A stretch of 31,002 nucleotides of DNA, from assembly GCA_003646995.1 (NCBI GenBank), contig QMLZ01000011.1:1-31002 (forward strand), read 5' to 3'. Of this stretch, positions 23,409 to 31,002 are shown in pieces. How positions within the stretch are numbered: the first letter of the stretch is position 1; each line of letters starts with the position of its first letter. Origin of the DNA: Deltaproteobacteria bacterium. GTDB taxonomy: Bacteria > Desulfobacterota > DSM-4660 > Desulfatiglandales > Desulfatiglandaceae. Under the pieces are notes generated by a model. It saw only the letters and a program-made list of their open reading frames with translations, was not told where the DNA came from and did not search any database. Made by a program: the position numbers and the translations under genes.

Positions 23409-24990
23409 AGCTTCTGAAATGCAGGAAATGGATAGGAAAACAATCCAAGAGCTCGGGATTCCGGGCATTGTGCTTATGGAAAACGCTGGCAGGGGTGCAG
23501 CCCACACATTTCTTTCCCACTTTTCCCCTGAACAGGGAGCAAGGGTTATCATAATCTGCGGCAGGGGAAACAATGGGGGTGATGGCTACGTCGTGGGCAG
23601 GTATCTCCACGAGGCCGGGTTGAGGCCCACCATTATGGTATTGTCTGAAAAAGAAAAAATATCAGGCGACGCACGGATGAACCTTGATATAATTCACGGA
23701 ATGGGCCTAGATATCCGCTACCTTCCTAATGAACAATCCTGGCAAGATCAGAAAAAAGAACTAACTCATTGCAATTACTTGGTGGATGCCATTCTCGGCA
23801 CTGGACTAAATTCACCTGTTCGCGGTTACTACGGTGCCGTCATAGATGAGATCAACAGTAGCGGAAAACCTGTTATGGCCATTGACATACCATCCGGACT
23901 CAACGCGGATAACGGGTCCATAATGGGTCTGGCGGTAAGAGCGGACCTGACCGTAACTTTCGGCCTTCCAAAGCTCGGGCAACTGGTTTTTCCAGGCTGT
24001 GACATGGTAGGCAGGCTGGTACGAGTTGACATCTGCATCCCTCAGTCAGTGGCCCAACAGGTCCCTGAACATTACCGCCTTGTCACGCCTGAAGACTTTG
24101 CGGGCTTTCTTATGGAGGGTAAGAAGGACATTCACAAGGGCCATCGAGGACACCTTTTGATCTTGGCAGGCTCTCCTGGCAAAACAGGCGCAGCGACCCT
24201 CGCAGCCCTTGGTGCTGTCAGAGCAGGGGCAGGGCTTGTGACCGTTGGGACTCCCGAGTCCCTTAATCCCATACTTGAGGAGAAGCTTACAGAGGCCATG
24301 ACCGCCCCTCTCCCTCAAACCCCAGAAGGAACCCTTTCCATGAAGGCTCTGCCCTTAATAAAGGAGCTCATGGAAGGAAAAACAGCTCTGGCCATTGGTC
24401 CAGGCCTTTCCACAAACCCCGAAACCGTGGAACTGGTGAAAGCAGTTTGTTCCATCAGTAAACTTCCCATGGTAATAGATGCCGACGGACTCAATGCCCT
24501 TGTGGGATCACTGGATCTTCTAAGTGGTATCGCCAACCACACTGTGCTAACTCCCCATCCTGGAGAAATGGGAAGGCTTATAGGAAAGCCGCCTGCTGAC
24601 ATTCAGAGTGACAGGATATCAACGGCTCTGGATTTTGTGAATGCACATGGGTGTTATCTGGTTTTAAAGGGAGCGCGTACCCTAATAGCCCTGCCTGAAG
24701 GTAAACTGTACGTCAACCCAACCGGCAACCCTGCCCTTTCAAGTGGCGGAGCTGGTGATGTGCTCACAGGACTTATTGGAGGATTTCTCGCCCGGCGTTG
24801 GCCCGTGGAAAGGGCTACCATAGCGGGCACCTATATTCACGGACTGGCTGCTGATCTCATTGCAGAAGAAATGGGCACGGTCGGAATAATGGCCGGTGAG
24901 CTTTTGGAAGTGGTGCCAGGCTTGATAAATTCCTTGTACTCAGGCAACTGGCCCTTACAAGGCCCACCGCCTCACTTTGACCTCATATAA
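23395..24990 (+). CDS. nnr: Bifunctional NAD(P)HX epimerase/dehydratase (YjeF-type Nnr)
   Basis: A 531-residue fused metabolite-repair enzyme. The N-terminal YjeF_N epimerase (about 1-215) has GRGNNGGDG (57-65) and DAILGTGL; the C-terminal ADP-dependent dehydratase (about 225-525) has GHRGHLLILAGSPGKTGAA, AIGPGLS, VIDADGLNAL, LTPHPGEMGRL and NPALSSGGAGDVLTG, a ribokinase-like ATP-site motif. It repairs hydrated NAD(P)H. The correct start is the ATG at 23395, with GGAG seven bases upstream, giving a 14-base overlap with acpS; a TTG at 23377 is less likely. The pdxJ-acpS-nnr order is a frequent bacterial arrangement. Confidence 0.95.
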   Translation: MRLVKASEMQEMDRKTIQELGIPGIVLMENAGRGAAHTFLSHFSPEQGARVIIICGRGNNGGDGYVVGRYLHEAGLRPTIMVLSEKEKISGDARMNLDIIHGMGLDIRYLPNEQSWQDQKKELTHCNYLVDAILGTGLNSPVRGYYGAVIDEINSSGKPVMAIDIPSGLNADNGSIMGLAVRADLTVTFGLPKLGQLVFPGCDMVGRLVRVDICIPQSVAQQVPEHYRLVTPEDFAGFLMEGKKDIHKGHRGHLLILAGSPGKTGAATLAALGAVRAGAGLVTVGTPESLNPILEEKLTEAMTAPLPQTPEGTLSMKALPLIKELMEGKTALAIGPGLSTNPETVELVKAVCSISKLPMVIDADGLNALVGSLDLLSGIANHTVLTPHPGEMGRLIGKPPADIQSDRISTALDFVNAHGCYLVLKGARTLIALPEGKLYVNPTGNPALSSGGAGDVLTGLIGGFLARRWPVERATIAGTYIHGLAADLIAEEMGTVGIMAGELLEVVPGLINSLYSGNWPLQGPPPHFDLI

Positions 24991-25069
24991 CAAATTCTGA
25001 CAGACCTAAGAATCGTACCAAGGATGCGTAACAACTTTTTGCTCAGAATGTGTAAAGGGTACTTGCTAG

Positions 25070-25543
25070 GTGCATGAGAAATCTGCTAGATTCAGGACCA
25101 ATTCTCCTGAGGAGACTATCGCCCTGGGCAAAGCTTTGGGTATGCGCCTGAAGCAGGGTGATGTCATCGGCCTGATTGGTGAGCTTGGCACGGGGAAAAC
25201 TTGGTTTACCAAGGGGCTGGCCGTAGGCCTGGGAGTAAAATCAGAGGAACTGGTAACAAGCCCCTCTTTCACCTTGGTAAACGTGTATGAGGGGAGAGTG
25301 GTGGTTTATCACATGGATGCCTATAGACTGAACAGTGTCTCTGAGTTCCTAGCTGCCGGGCTTGAGGAGTACTTTTTTATGGGTGGTGTGGCAATACTTG
25401 AATGGGCAGACCGGTGGCCTGAGCTTTTGCCCCCTCATTGCCTCAGGATAGAGTTGACCTTTGCGGGCCAAAGCAGCCGTGAAATCTTGCTCAAAGCAAA
25501 TCACCCAAGGTCCGCAGAAATAATCGAGTCTGTCGCGGTGTGA
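25070..25543 (+). CDS. tsaE: tRNA t6A modification ATPase TsaE
   Basis: A 157-residue P-loop protein required with TsaB, TsaC and TsaD for the threonylcarbamoyladenosine modification of tRNA. Walker A is GELGTGKTW (about 37-45); then come VTSPSFTLVNVYEG, VYHMDAYRLNSVSEF and AILEWADRWPELLP, all typical. The GTG start has AAAGGG about ten bases upstream. It lies 79 bp after nnr, a common neighbour. Its pathway partner tsaD begins at the right edge of the window, about 5.4 kb away. Confidence 0.94.
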   Translation: MHEKSARFRTNSPEETIALGKALGMRLKQGDVIGLIGELGTGKTWFTKGLAVGLGVKSEELVTSPSFTLVNVYEGRVVVYHMDAYRLNSVSEFLAAGLEEYFFMGGVAILEWADRWPELLPPHCLRIELTFAGQSSREILLKANHPRSAEIIESVAV

Positions 25544-25663
25544 GGAAATTTTGGGCACTGAGTTCTGCGGGTTCTTGCCTTGCAGATACATAAACTATTT
25601 GAGAGATGGCATTCTTGACGTTCATTAACTCAGTATTTCAATTTATGTTGTGGAGTAGTAACC

Positions 25664-26896
25664 ATGGCCTTGATTGTTCAAAAGTACGGTGGAACCAGCG
25701 TTGCGGATATTGAAAAAATAAAGGCAGTAGCGCGGAGGGTTATTAATACCTTTAAGCAAGGCAACCAAATGGTGGTGGTGCTTTCGGCAATGGCTGGCCA
25801 AACAGATGGATTAATTCACCTTGCCCACGAGCTTTGTGATCAACCTGATCCCAGGGAACTGGATGTCCTCATGTCCACCGGTGAACAAGTGAGCGTAGCC
25901 CTGTTTGCCATGGCCGTGAAGTCAATGGGCTATGACGCAAGCTCCCTTTTGGGCTTCCAAGTTCCCATACACACAGATGGCCTGTATGGCAAGGCCCGTA
26001 TCCATGAGGTAAATACTGACAGAATTCGGCAAGAGCTCGATAAGGGCAGGATCGTGGCAGTAGCAGGTTTTCAGGGCCTTGACGAAGACGGCAATATAAC
26101 AACCCTTGGCCGCGGAGGGTCCGACACAACAGCTGTCGCCCTGGCTGCAGCTCTGAAAGCGGATGTCTGCGAGATCTTTACCGATGTTGACGGAGTCTAT
26201 ACCACTGACCCAAACATTTGTCCCAAGGCCAAGAAGCTTGATACCATCTCCTATGAAGAAATGTTGGAAATGGCAAGCCTGGGTGCCAAGGTCTTGGAAA
26301 TAAGATCCGTGGAATTTGCCAGCAAGTTCCAGGTCCCTATCCACGTAAGGTCAACTTTTTCGGAGGAGAAAGGCACAATGGTAATGGCAGAGACAAAGGA
26401 TATGGAAAAAGTGGTGGTGTCGGGGGTGACATACAGCAAAAATGATGCGAGGATCACCATGAAAAGAGTTCCTGACAAGCCAGGAACCGCATCAAAGATT
26501 TTCAAGCCCGTGTTCGAGGCCGGCATTGTAGTGGATATGATCGTACAAAATACAAGCGAAGACGGTTACACTGACCTCACCTTCACAGTCCCAAAGCCGG
26601 ATTTCCACAGGGCCCTAAAGCTCCTGCGGGACGTGGCCCAAGACATAGGGGCAGAGCGGGTGATGGGAGATGAAAATATTGCCAAAGTAAGCATCGTGGG
26701 CTTGGGAATGAGAAGTCATGCAGGGGTGGCCCAAAAGATGTTTGACGCCCTTGCCAAGGAAAACATCAACATAATGATGATCAGCACATCGGAAATAAAG
26801 ATATCATGTGTGATAGATGAAAAATACACCGAACTGGCTGTGAGAACATTACACACTGCTTTTGGACTTGACAGTGACGCCCAAGAAGCAAATTGA
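25664..26896 (+). CDS. lysC: Aspartate kinase
   Basis: A 410-residue enzyme that phosphorylates aspartate, the first step toward lysine, threonine and methionine. The kinase domain carries KYGGTSV (7-13), [10 protein letters not shown], and [16 protein letters not shown] near residues 149-164; two C-terminal ACT domains (about 265-405) would bind the feedback amino acid. [21 protein letters not shown] and [16 protein letters not shown] belong to these ACT domains. The length fits the monofunctional LysC class with an internal start possible for a beta subunit, which I could not confirm. GGAG precedes the ATG. The ComEA-like gene begins inside its last codons. Confidence 0.96.
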   Translation: MALIVQKYGGTSVADIEKIKAVARRVINTFKQGNQMVVVLSAMAGQTDGLIHLAHELCDQPDPRELDVLMSTGEQVSVALFAMAVKSMGYDASSLLGFQVPIHTDGLYGKARIHEVNTDRIRQELDKGRIVAVAGFQGLDEDGNITTLGRGGSDTTAVALAAALKADVCEIFTDVDGVYTTDPNICPKAKKLDTISYEEMLEMASLGAKVLEIRSVEFASKFQVPIHVRSTFSEEKGTMVMAETKDMEKVVVSGVTYSKNDARITMKRVPDKPGTASKIFKPVFEAGIVVDMIVQNTSEDGYTDLTFTVPKPDFHRALKLLRDVAQDIGAERVMGDENIAKVSIVGLGMRSHAGVAQKMFDALAKENINIMMISTSEIKISCVIDEKYTELAVRTLHTAFGLDSDAQEAN

Positions 26897-27470
26897 AAAA
26901 CCCATTGCCTACCTGCTCCTTTTGCTGGTATTGCTCCTGATGTACCAGCTGGCTCGAACCGCTCACGGGAGTTCTCCTTCTAAACATTATCTTGAGCCGG
27001 GTTCCTGCCTTGTGGAAGTTCGCGGGGTAGTTTCATGGCCGGGTGTGTATAGTTTTGCTAAGTCTCCAACCATGCAACAATTAGTCCAAGCCGCTGGAGG
27101 ATTAAGTGGCGGACTTACCATTGGACAGACCGCAGAAACCACCCGGGTGCCATGTCTGGGCAAAGTTACCATATCTCGCTCTGGAAAAGATAGGACACTC
27201 ATCCAAGTAGGCCAAATCGATGCCTTTCACAAGGTCACCTTGGGAGTCAAGCTTGACTTAAACCACGAGACAATAGAGGGCTTGACAGCGATCCCAGGGA
27301 TTGGGATAAAAACCGCCATGGCCATTGTACGATTGAGAGACAGAAAAGGAGGCTTCAAGTCATTGGAAGAGTTGGCCGAAGTTTCGGGTATCGGCCCCAG
27401 CTCAATTGCAAGGATTGCTAGATATGCCACATTAACCAGGTGTAATGGTCTTGAGGGAGATGGTCCGTGA
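26874..27470 (+). CDS. ComEA-like membrane-anchored SLBB/helix-hairpin-helix DNA-binding protein
   Basis: About 198 residues: an N-terminal membrane anchor ([17 protein letters not shown], about 10-27), an SLBB domain (about 45-110, [17 protein letters not shown] and [11 protein letters not shown]) and a C-terminal double helix-hairpin-helix (about 140-190, [26 protein letters not shown] then [15 protein letters not shown]). Such ComEA proteins bind double-stranded DNA in the periplasm during transformation or uptake. The start is uncertain: a GTG at 26874 has GGA seven bases upstream, while a TTG at 26862 is also in frame; either overlaps lysC. No comEC channel gene is in the window. The stop overlaps the kinase start as GTGA. 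Confidence 0.85.
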   Translation: MTPKKQIEKPIAYLLLLLVLLLMYQLARTAHGSSPSKHYLEPGSCLVEVRGVVSWPGVYSFAKSPTMQQLVQAAGGLSGGLTIGQTAETTRVPCLGKVTISRSGKDRTLIQVGQIDAFHKVTLGVKLDLNHETIEGLTAIPGIGIKTAMAIVRLRDRKGGFKSLEELAEVSGIGPSSIARIARYATLTRCNGLEGDGP

Positions 27471-30037
27471 AAGTTAAGCCCACAATTCCCGACTGGATCA
27501 TAGGCATTGCGCTGATGGTGTTTTTTATCCTGATTACTGTTACAGGTGTACTGGATTTTACCTCACCCCTGGAGATGAAGGCCTTTGATCTTAGGGCCAA
27601 GCTTGCTGCTCCGGACAAAAGAAATCCCGATATTGAATTGGTGGTGATTGATGACGATGACCTTGCTGAACTGGGTCGGTTCCCGTGGCCGAGAAACATC
27701 CTGGCCAAGGGTATTGATAATCTCGCCGCCGCAGGGGCCAAGGTAATCGCCCTGGACATACACCTTCCGGAGCCGGAAGAGGCAGCGGGCCTAAAGGTCC
27801 TGACAGAGCTAAAGCGAAGATACGAGCAGAGTGGACTGGCCCGTCTCAAGGTTGGCAAGGAATTTGAGTCTGATTTGCAGAATGCCATCGAAAGCCTGGA
27901 TCACGATGCAATCCTTACAAGTTCAATACGCAAGGCTGGTAACGTGGTATTACCCATTTACTTTGACTTGACAAGCCAAGCCAGGGACCGGCAACTTCCG
28001 GACTTTGTGAACAAGTACGCCTATAAAAACGTCAAGGGGAAGAACAAGGAATGGGCAGTATCATCCCTAATATGGCTCTCAAAAATCAAGCCCTTACTAC
28101 CCACGTTCGCAAATGCGGCTGCGGGCATCGGCCACTTGAATCTGTTCCCAGACCAAGATGGATACGTCCGAACCCAGGTACACGTATTGGGATATCTTAA
28201 GGATATCTATTTTCCTTCCCTTCCCATGGAGATCGTGCGGCTTTACAAGGGTCTCAAAGACGAAGATATTACCGTCTTTCTTGGAGAAGGGATAGACTTA
28301 AAGACAAGCCCCTCCACTACCATCCATGTTCCGGTCGTAGACCCCAGTATGAGAACTATTATCAACTGGAACCAAGGCCCGGGAATTGCATTCCATGAGA
28401 CCCCATTCCGCAAAGTATTCAAGAACGAGGTTCAGACGAGCTTGTTCCGAGACAAAATCGTAATTATCGGGCCCACTGCGCCGGGCATAGGAGACAAGTT
28501 TGTCACCCCGGTTTCCGGCAATCTCCCCGGTGTGGAAATCATTGCAAACTCAGTGGCTAACATTCTCAACCAAAGGTTCATTTCGAGACCTCCATGGGTC
28601 CCTGCCACTGAGCTAATAGCCCTGATACTATTCGGAATATTTATTTCATTCCTCCTGCCCCGTATGAAAGCGGCTCCCGGTGCCATTTCAAGCCTGGCGA
28701 TCGTCGCGGGATATTCAACCCTGGGGTTTGTCCTGTTCTTGTCTTCCAATATATGGCTGCGGATTATTCCCCAAATAATGCTCTTAATATTGGGATACCT
28801 GCTCGTAATCTCAAAGCGGTTCCTGGTTACTGAAAAGACGAAAGAGAAAGTTGAGGCAGACTCCATCGAGACGAACAAGATGTTGGGTTTGTCATTCCAG
28901 CAGCAAGGAATGTTGGATCTAGCCTTTGAAAAGTTTAGAAAGCTACCCATTGAAGAAGAAGGAGTCAAGGATCTTCTCTACAACCTGGGCCTTGATTATG
29001 AAAGGAAAAGGCAGTTTTCTAAGGCACTGGCCACATATCAATTGATAGCCCAGGCAGGAGAATCATTTAGGGATCTGGACGATCGCATCCCAAAATTAAA
29101 ACATGCCGAGGCCACCCTCATTTTCGGCGGTTCCGGGACAAAACACCCTGGAGAGATATCAGCTCCAATGGCGGATACAGGCACCAGGCCGACTCTGGGA
29201 AGGTATGAGATAATAGGAGAGATCGGACGGGGAGCAATGGGGGTTGTATATAAGGGCCAGGATCCCAAGATACGAAGGACCGTTGCTATCAAAACATTGA
29301 ACCTGACCGAGTTCGAAGAGTCTGAAATCCCGGAGATAAAAGAGCGTTTTTTCAGGGAAGCCGAGTCAGCCGGCCTTCTTACTCACCCTAATATAGTAAC
29401 AATTTATGACTGCGGGGAGGAGCAGGATCTTGCTTACATAGCCATGGAGTATCTGGAAGGAGAAGATCTTCTTCGATACACCAAAAAGGGCAATTTGCTG
29501 CCCATCCGCGACGTCCTCGACATAACAGCCAAGGTTGCAGATGCTCTCGGCTACGCCCACAGTAGGAACGTGGTGCACAGGGACATTAAGCCTGCAAACA
29601 TTATGCGCCTGAAAGAAACGGGAGACGTGAAAGTCACGGACTTCGGGATAGCCCGAATCACATCGTCCTCCAAGACAAAAACGGGCGTGGTTATGGGTAC
29701 CCCATCTTACATGTCGCCAGAGCAGTTATCGGGCAAGAAAGTTGACGGCCGGTCAGACATCTTTTCCCTTGGGATCGTGCTTTTTGAACTCCTAACGGGC
29801 GAAAAACCCTTCAAGGCTCAGGACATGACCTCCCTCATGTACAAGATCGCCCAAGAGCCACATCCCTCGGCCAAGTCCATCAACCCCAAGATACCGACTG
29901 TGGTGGAGAAAATAATCGATAAGGCCCTTGAAAAGGACTTAAACACGCGCTATCAGTCAGCATCGCAGATGGCGGAACAGTTGAGACTGGTGGTGGCAAA
30001 AATGGACGAGATAGCACGACAACAGGGATCTCTGTAA
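27467..30037 (+). CDS. CHASE2-domain transmembrane Ser/Thr protein kinase
   Basis: An 856-residue receptor kinase. An N-terminal helix (about 10-30) precedes an extracytoplasmic CHASE2 sensor (about 35-370; FDLRAKLAAPDKRNPDIELVVID and FPWPR are typical). Three helices (about 378-450) and a TPR-like cytoplasmic linker (about 470-545) follow. The Hanks-type kinase domain covers about 577-845: glycine loop GRGAMGVVYKG, catalytic Lys in VAIKTL near 608, HRDIKPANIM near 703, TDFGIAR near 725 and GTPSYMSPEQ. All catalytic residues appear intact, so it should be active. The GTG start overlaps the ComEA-like gene by four bases. The PP2C phosphatase follows after 19 bp. Confidence 0.93.
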   Translation: MKVKPTIPDWIIGIALMVFFILITVTGVLDFTSPLEMKAFDLRAKLAAPDKRNPDIELVVIDDDDLAELGRFPWPRNILAKGIDNLAAAGAKVIALDIHLPEPEEAAGLKVLTELKRRYEQSGLARLKVGKEFESDLQNAIESLDHDAILTSSIRKAGNVVLPIYFDLTSQARDRQLPDFVNKYAYKNVKGKNKEWAVSSLIWLSKIKPLLPTFANAAAGIGHLNLFPDQDGYVRTQVHVLGYLKDIYFPSLPMEIVRLYKGLKDEDITVFLGEGIDLKTSPSTTIHVPVVDPSMRTIINWNQGPGIAFHETPFRKVFKNEVQTSLFRDKIVIIGPTAPGIGDKFVTPVSGNLPGVEIIANSVANILNQRFISRPPWVPATELIALILFGIFISFLLPRMKAAPGAISSLAIVAGYSTLGFVLFLSSNIWLRIIPQIMLLILGYLLVISKRFLVTEKTKEKVEADSIETNKMLGLSFQQQGMLDLAFEKFRKLPIEEEGVKDLLYNLGLDYERKRQFSKALATYQLIAQAGESFRDLDDRIPKLKHAEATLIFGGSGTKHPGEISAPMADTGTRPTLGRYEIIGEIGRGAMGVVYKGQDPKIRRTVAIKTLNLTEFEESEIPEIKERFFREAESAGLLTHPNIVTIYDCGEEQDLAYIAMEYLEGEDLLRYTKKGNLLPIRDVLDITAKVADALGYAHSRNVVHRDIKPANIMRLKETGDVKVTDFGIARITSSSKTKTGVVMGTPSYMSPEQLSGKKVDGRSDIFSLGIVLFELLTGEKPFKAQDMTSLMYKIAQEPHPSAKSINPKIPTVVEKIIDKALEKDLNTRYQSASQMAEQLRLVVAKMDEIARQQGSL

Positions 30038-30056
30038 ACCTATATTATTTGAACTT

Positions 30057-30866
30057 ATGAAAACCAGATCCGCAGGAAAAACAGACGTTGGCCTAAGGCG
30101 AAAAAATAACGAAGATCGTATTTTGCTGGCACCCGAGCTTGATCTTTTCGTTGTAGCCGACGGCGTTGGGGGCCATAGGGCGGGGGAGGTCGCCAGTCAG
30201 ATGGCTGTCGGCGCTATGGAGGACTACTGGCGACGGGTTAGAAGCGGAAACCCTCCTTCCTTTTTCCGCCAGTTCGACGAGTCTTTACCCGAGGTGGCCA
30301 GGCACCTACTGAATTCAATACATTTTGCTAATCTTGCTGTTTTTGAAGCCCAGAAACAGCCAGAATACGTGGGTATGGGTACCACAATCGCTGCAGTGGT
30401 CTTAGAAAAAGGAACCTTCTGGGCAGCCAATGTTGGGGACAGTCGCATTTATCATTATGACCATCAGAGGTTGCTGCAAATCTCCCAAGACCACAGCCTA
30501 GCTGAAGAGACAAAACTAAAAGAAATCTTTCCAAACCTTGAAGCTGACAGCGTATTTGCAAAAAATGCACTTACCCGTGCCCTGGGACTGTCTGACACCG
30601 TTGAGGCATTCATAGTTCCTGTGAAACCGGCCCCTGGAGACATACTCTTGCTATGCTCTGACGGGCTTACCAATTATGTAGAGGAACAGGCCATTGAGCT
30701 TATCCTCTCAGACATAACCGTATCATTAGAGGACAAGGTGGCAGTATTGGTGGATGAAGCCAATAAAGGAGGTGGAGGAGATAACATCTCAGTAATATTG
30801 GTAGAGGTGGAAAAAGGAGGAAAGTGGAGCAAGATCAAAAAAAGGCTTCAAGCAAAGGAAGCCTAG
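30057..30866 (+). CDS. PP2C-family Ser/Thr protein phosphatase
   Basis: A 269-residue soluble metal-dependent phosphatase. Metal-binding and catalytic motifs are NNEDR (17-21), VADGVGGH with D35/G36, the GTT block (GMGTTIAAVVL), NVGDSRIY (126-132), SDGL with D201, and GGDNISVIL with D242/N243. All positions for a two- or three-metal PP2C centre are present. A short basic tail (KWSKIKKRLQAK) follows the domain. Directly downstream of the CHASE2 kinase, it is the natural candidate to reverse its phosphorylations. No Shine-Dalgarno sequence precedes the ATG, so translation may be coupled to the kinase gene. Confidence 0.93.
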   Translation: MKTRSAGKTDVGLRRKNNEDRILLAPELDLFVVADGVGGHRAGEVASQMAVGAMEDYWRRVRSGNPPSFFRQFDESLPEVARHLLNSIHFANLAVFEAQKQPEYVGMGTTIAAVVLEKGTFWAANVGDSRIYHYDHQRLLQISQDHSLAEETKLKEIFPNLEADSVFAKNALTRALGLSDTVEAFIVPVKPAPGDILLLCSDGLTNYVEEQAIELILSDITVSLEDKVAVLVDEANKGGGGDNISVILVEVEKGGKWSKIKKRLQAKEA

Positions 30867-30921
30867 GCGCAAGCCAATCCTCAAATATTGAATCTTTTGC
30901 GCATACCACCCTTGACTGCTA

Positions 30922-31002
30922 ATGTATGTACTTGGAATAGACACTTCATGTGACGACACATCTGCGGCCATTGTAAAAGACGGTAGACAAGCACTGTGCA
31001 GT
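30922..31002 (+). CDS. tsaD: tRNA t6A threonylcarbamoyltransferase TsaD, 3'-truncated by window edge
   Basis: The first 27 codons of TsaD, starting MYVLGIDTSCDDTSAAIV. GIDTSCDDTSAA is the invariant N-terminal phosphate-loop block of the Kae1/TsaD family (ASKHA fold). The rest lies beyond the window. No strong ribosome site precedes the ATG. Together with tsaE it gives two of the four t6A genes. Confidence 0.9.
   Translation, partial: MYVLGIDTSCDDTSAAIVKDGRQALCS

Noticed and set aside
26874..27470. Natural competence operon
   Set aside because: Only a ComEA-like protein is present; no comEC, comF or dprA accompanies it.
1..31002. tRNA, rRNA, CRISPR, IS or prophage elements
   Set aside because: I looked at all intergenic stretches on both strands and saw no cloverleaf, repeat-spacer array, transposase or integrase sequence.

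Overview
The window looks like chromosomal DNA of a Gram-negative anaerobe, most likely a Desulfobacterota (deltaproteobacterial) relative. The evidence is an outer-membrane porin together with a PgpH-type HD hydrolase, a phoH-pgpH-ybeY-pdxJ-acpS-nnr order, a CHASE2-Ser/Thr kinase, a DsrE-like protein and a NikKLMQO-type ECF metal importer. Base composition is moderate. I see no phage, IS element, CRISPR array, rRNA or tRNA gene. Lineage is inferred from gene content only.

Layout. (1) 1-2820: the 3' part of an Mrp/Nuo-like antiporter subunit D, a cyclic-nucleotide-binding protein, a CBS-domain protein (minus) and a single-domain response regulator. (2) 8386-2824, minus: a run of S1-domain protein, cobU, cobS, threonine-phosphate decarboxylase, cbiB and an MBL-fold hydrolase. 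The four cob genes overlap or abut and encode the late (nucleotide-loop) half of cobalamin synthesis or salvage. (3) 8571-9707, plus: a MarR regulator and a DsrE-like protein, with palindromes at the start codon and between the genes. (4) 9708-10099: gene-free, with GC-rich hairpins at its end.

(5) 16078-10100, minus: a probable operon of outer-membrane porin, NikK (DUF4198), NikM, NikL, NikQ, NikO and a queuosine-precursor transporter. It is preceded by a sigma70-like promoter and a leader of about 390 nt. The leader carries two hairpins that share a ten-base arm, the second being a textbook intrinsic terminator. This looks like an undescribed attenuator or riboswitch for nickel/cobalt uptake and is the most interesting item here.

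(6) 16149-18297: DUF5619 protein, zinc-finger thioredoxin, an orphan CheR (minus) and a YjbQ-family protein. (7) 18469-24990, plus: phoH, pgpH, ybeY, pdxJ, acpS and nnr, tightly packed, with pgpH and ybeY overlapping by 101 nt. A perfect 15-bp hairpin followed by a U-rich tract lies directly before the phoH ribosome site. (8) 25070-31002, plus: tsaE, lysC, a ComEA-like protein, a CHASE2-Ser/Thr kinase, a PP2C phosphatase and the start of tsaD, cut by the window edge.

Functional links: the metal importer and the cob genes both concern Ni/Co and corrinoid supply. The kinase and phosphatase form a writer/eraser pair. tsaE and tsaD both serve the t6A tRNA modification. PgpH suggests cyclic-di-AMP turnover.
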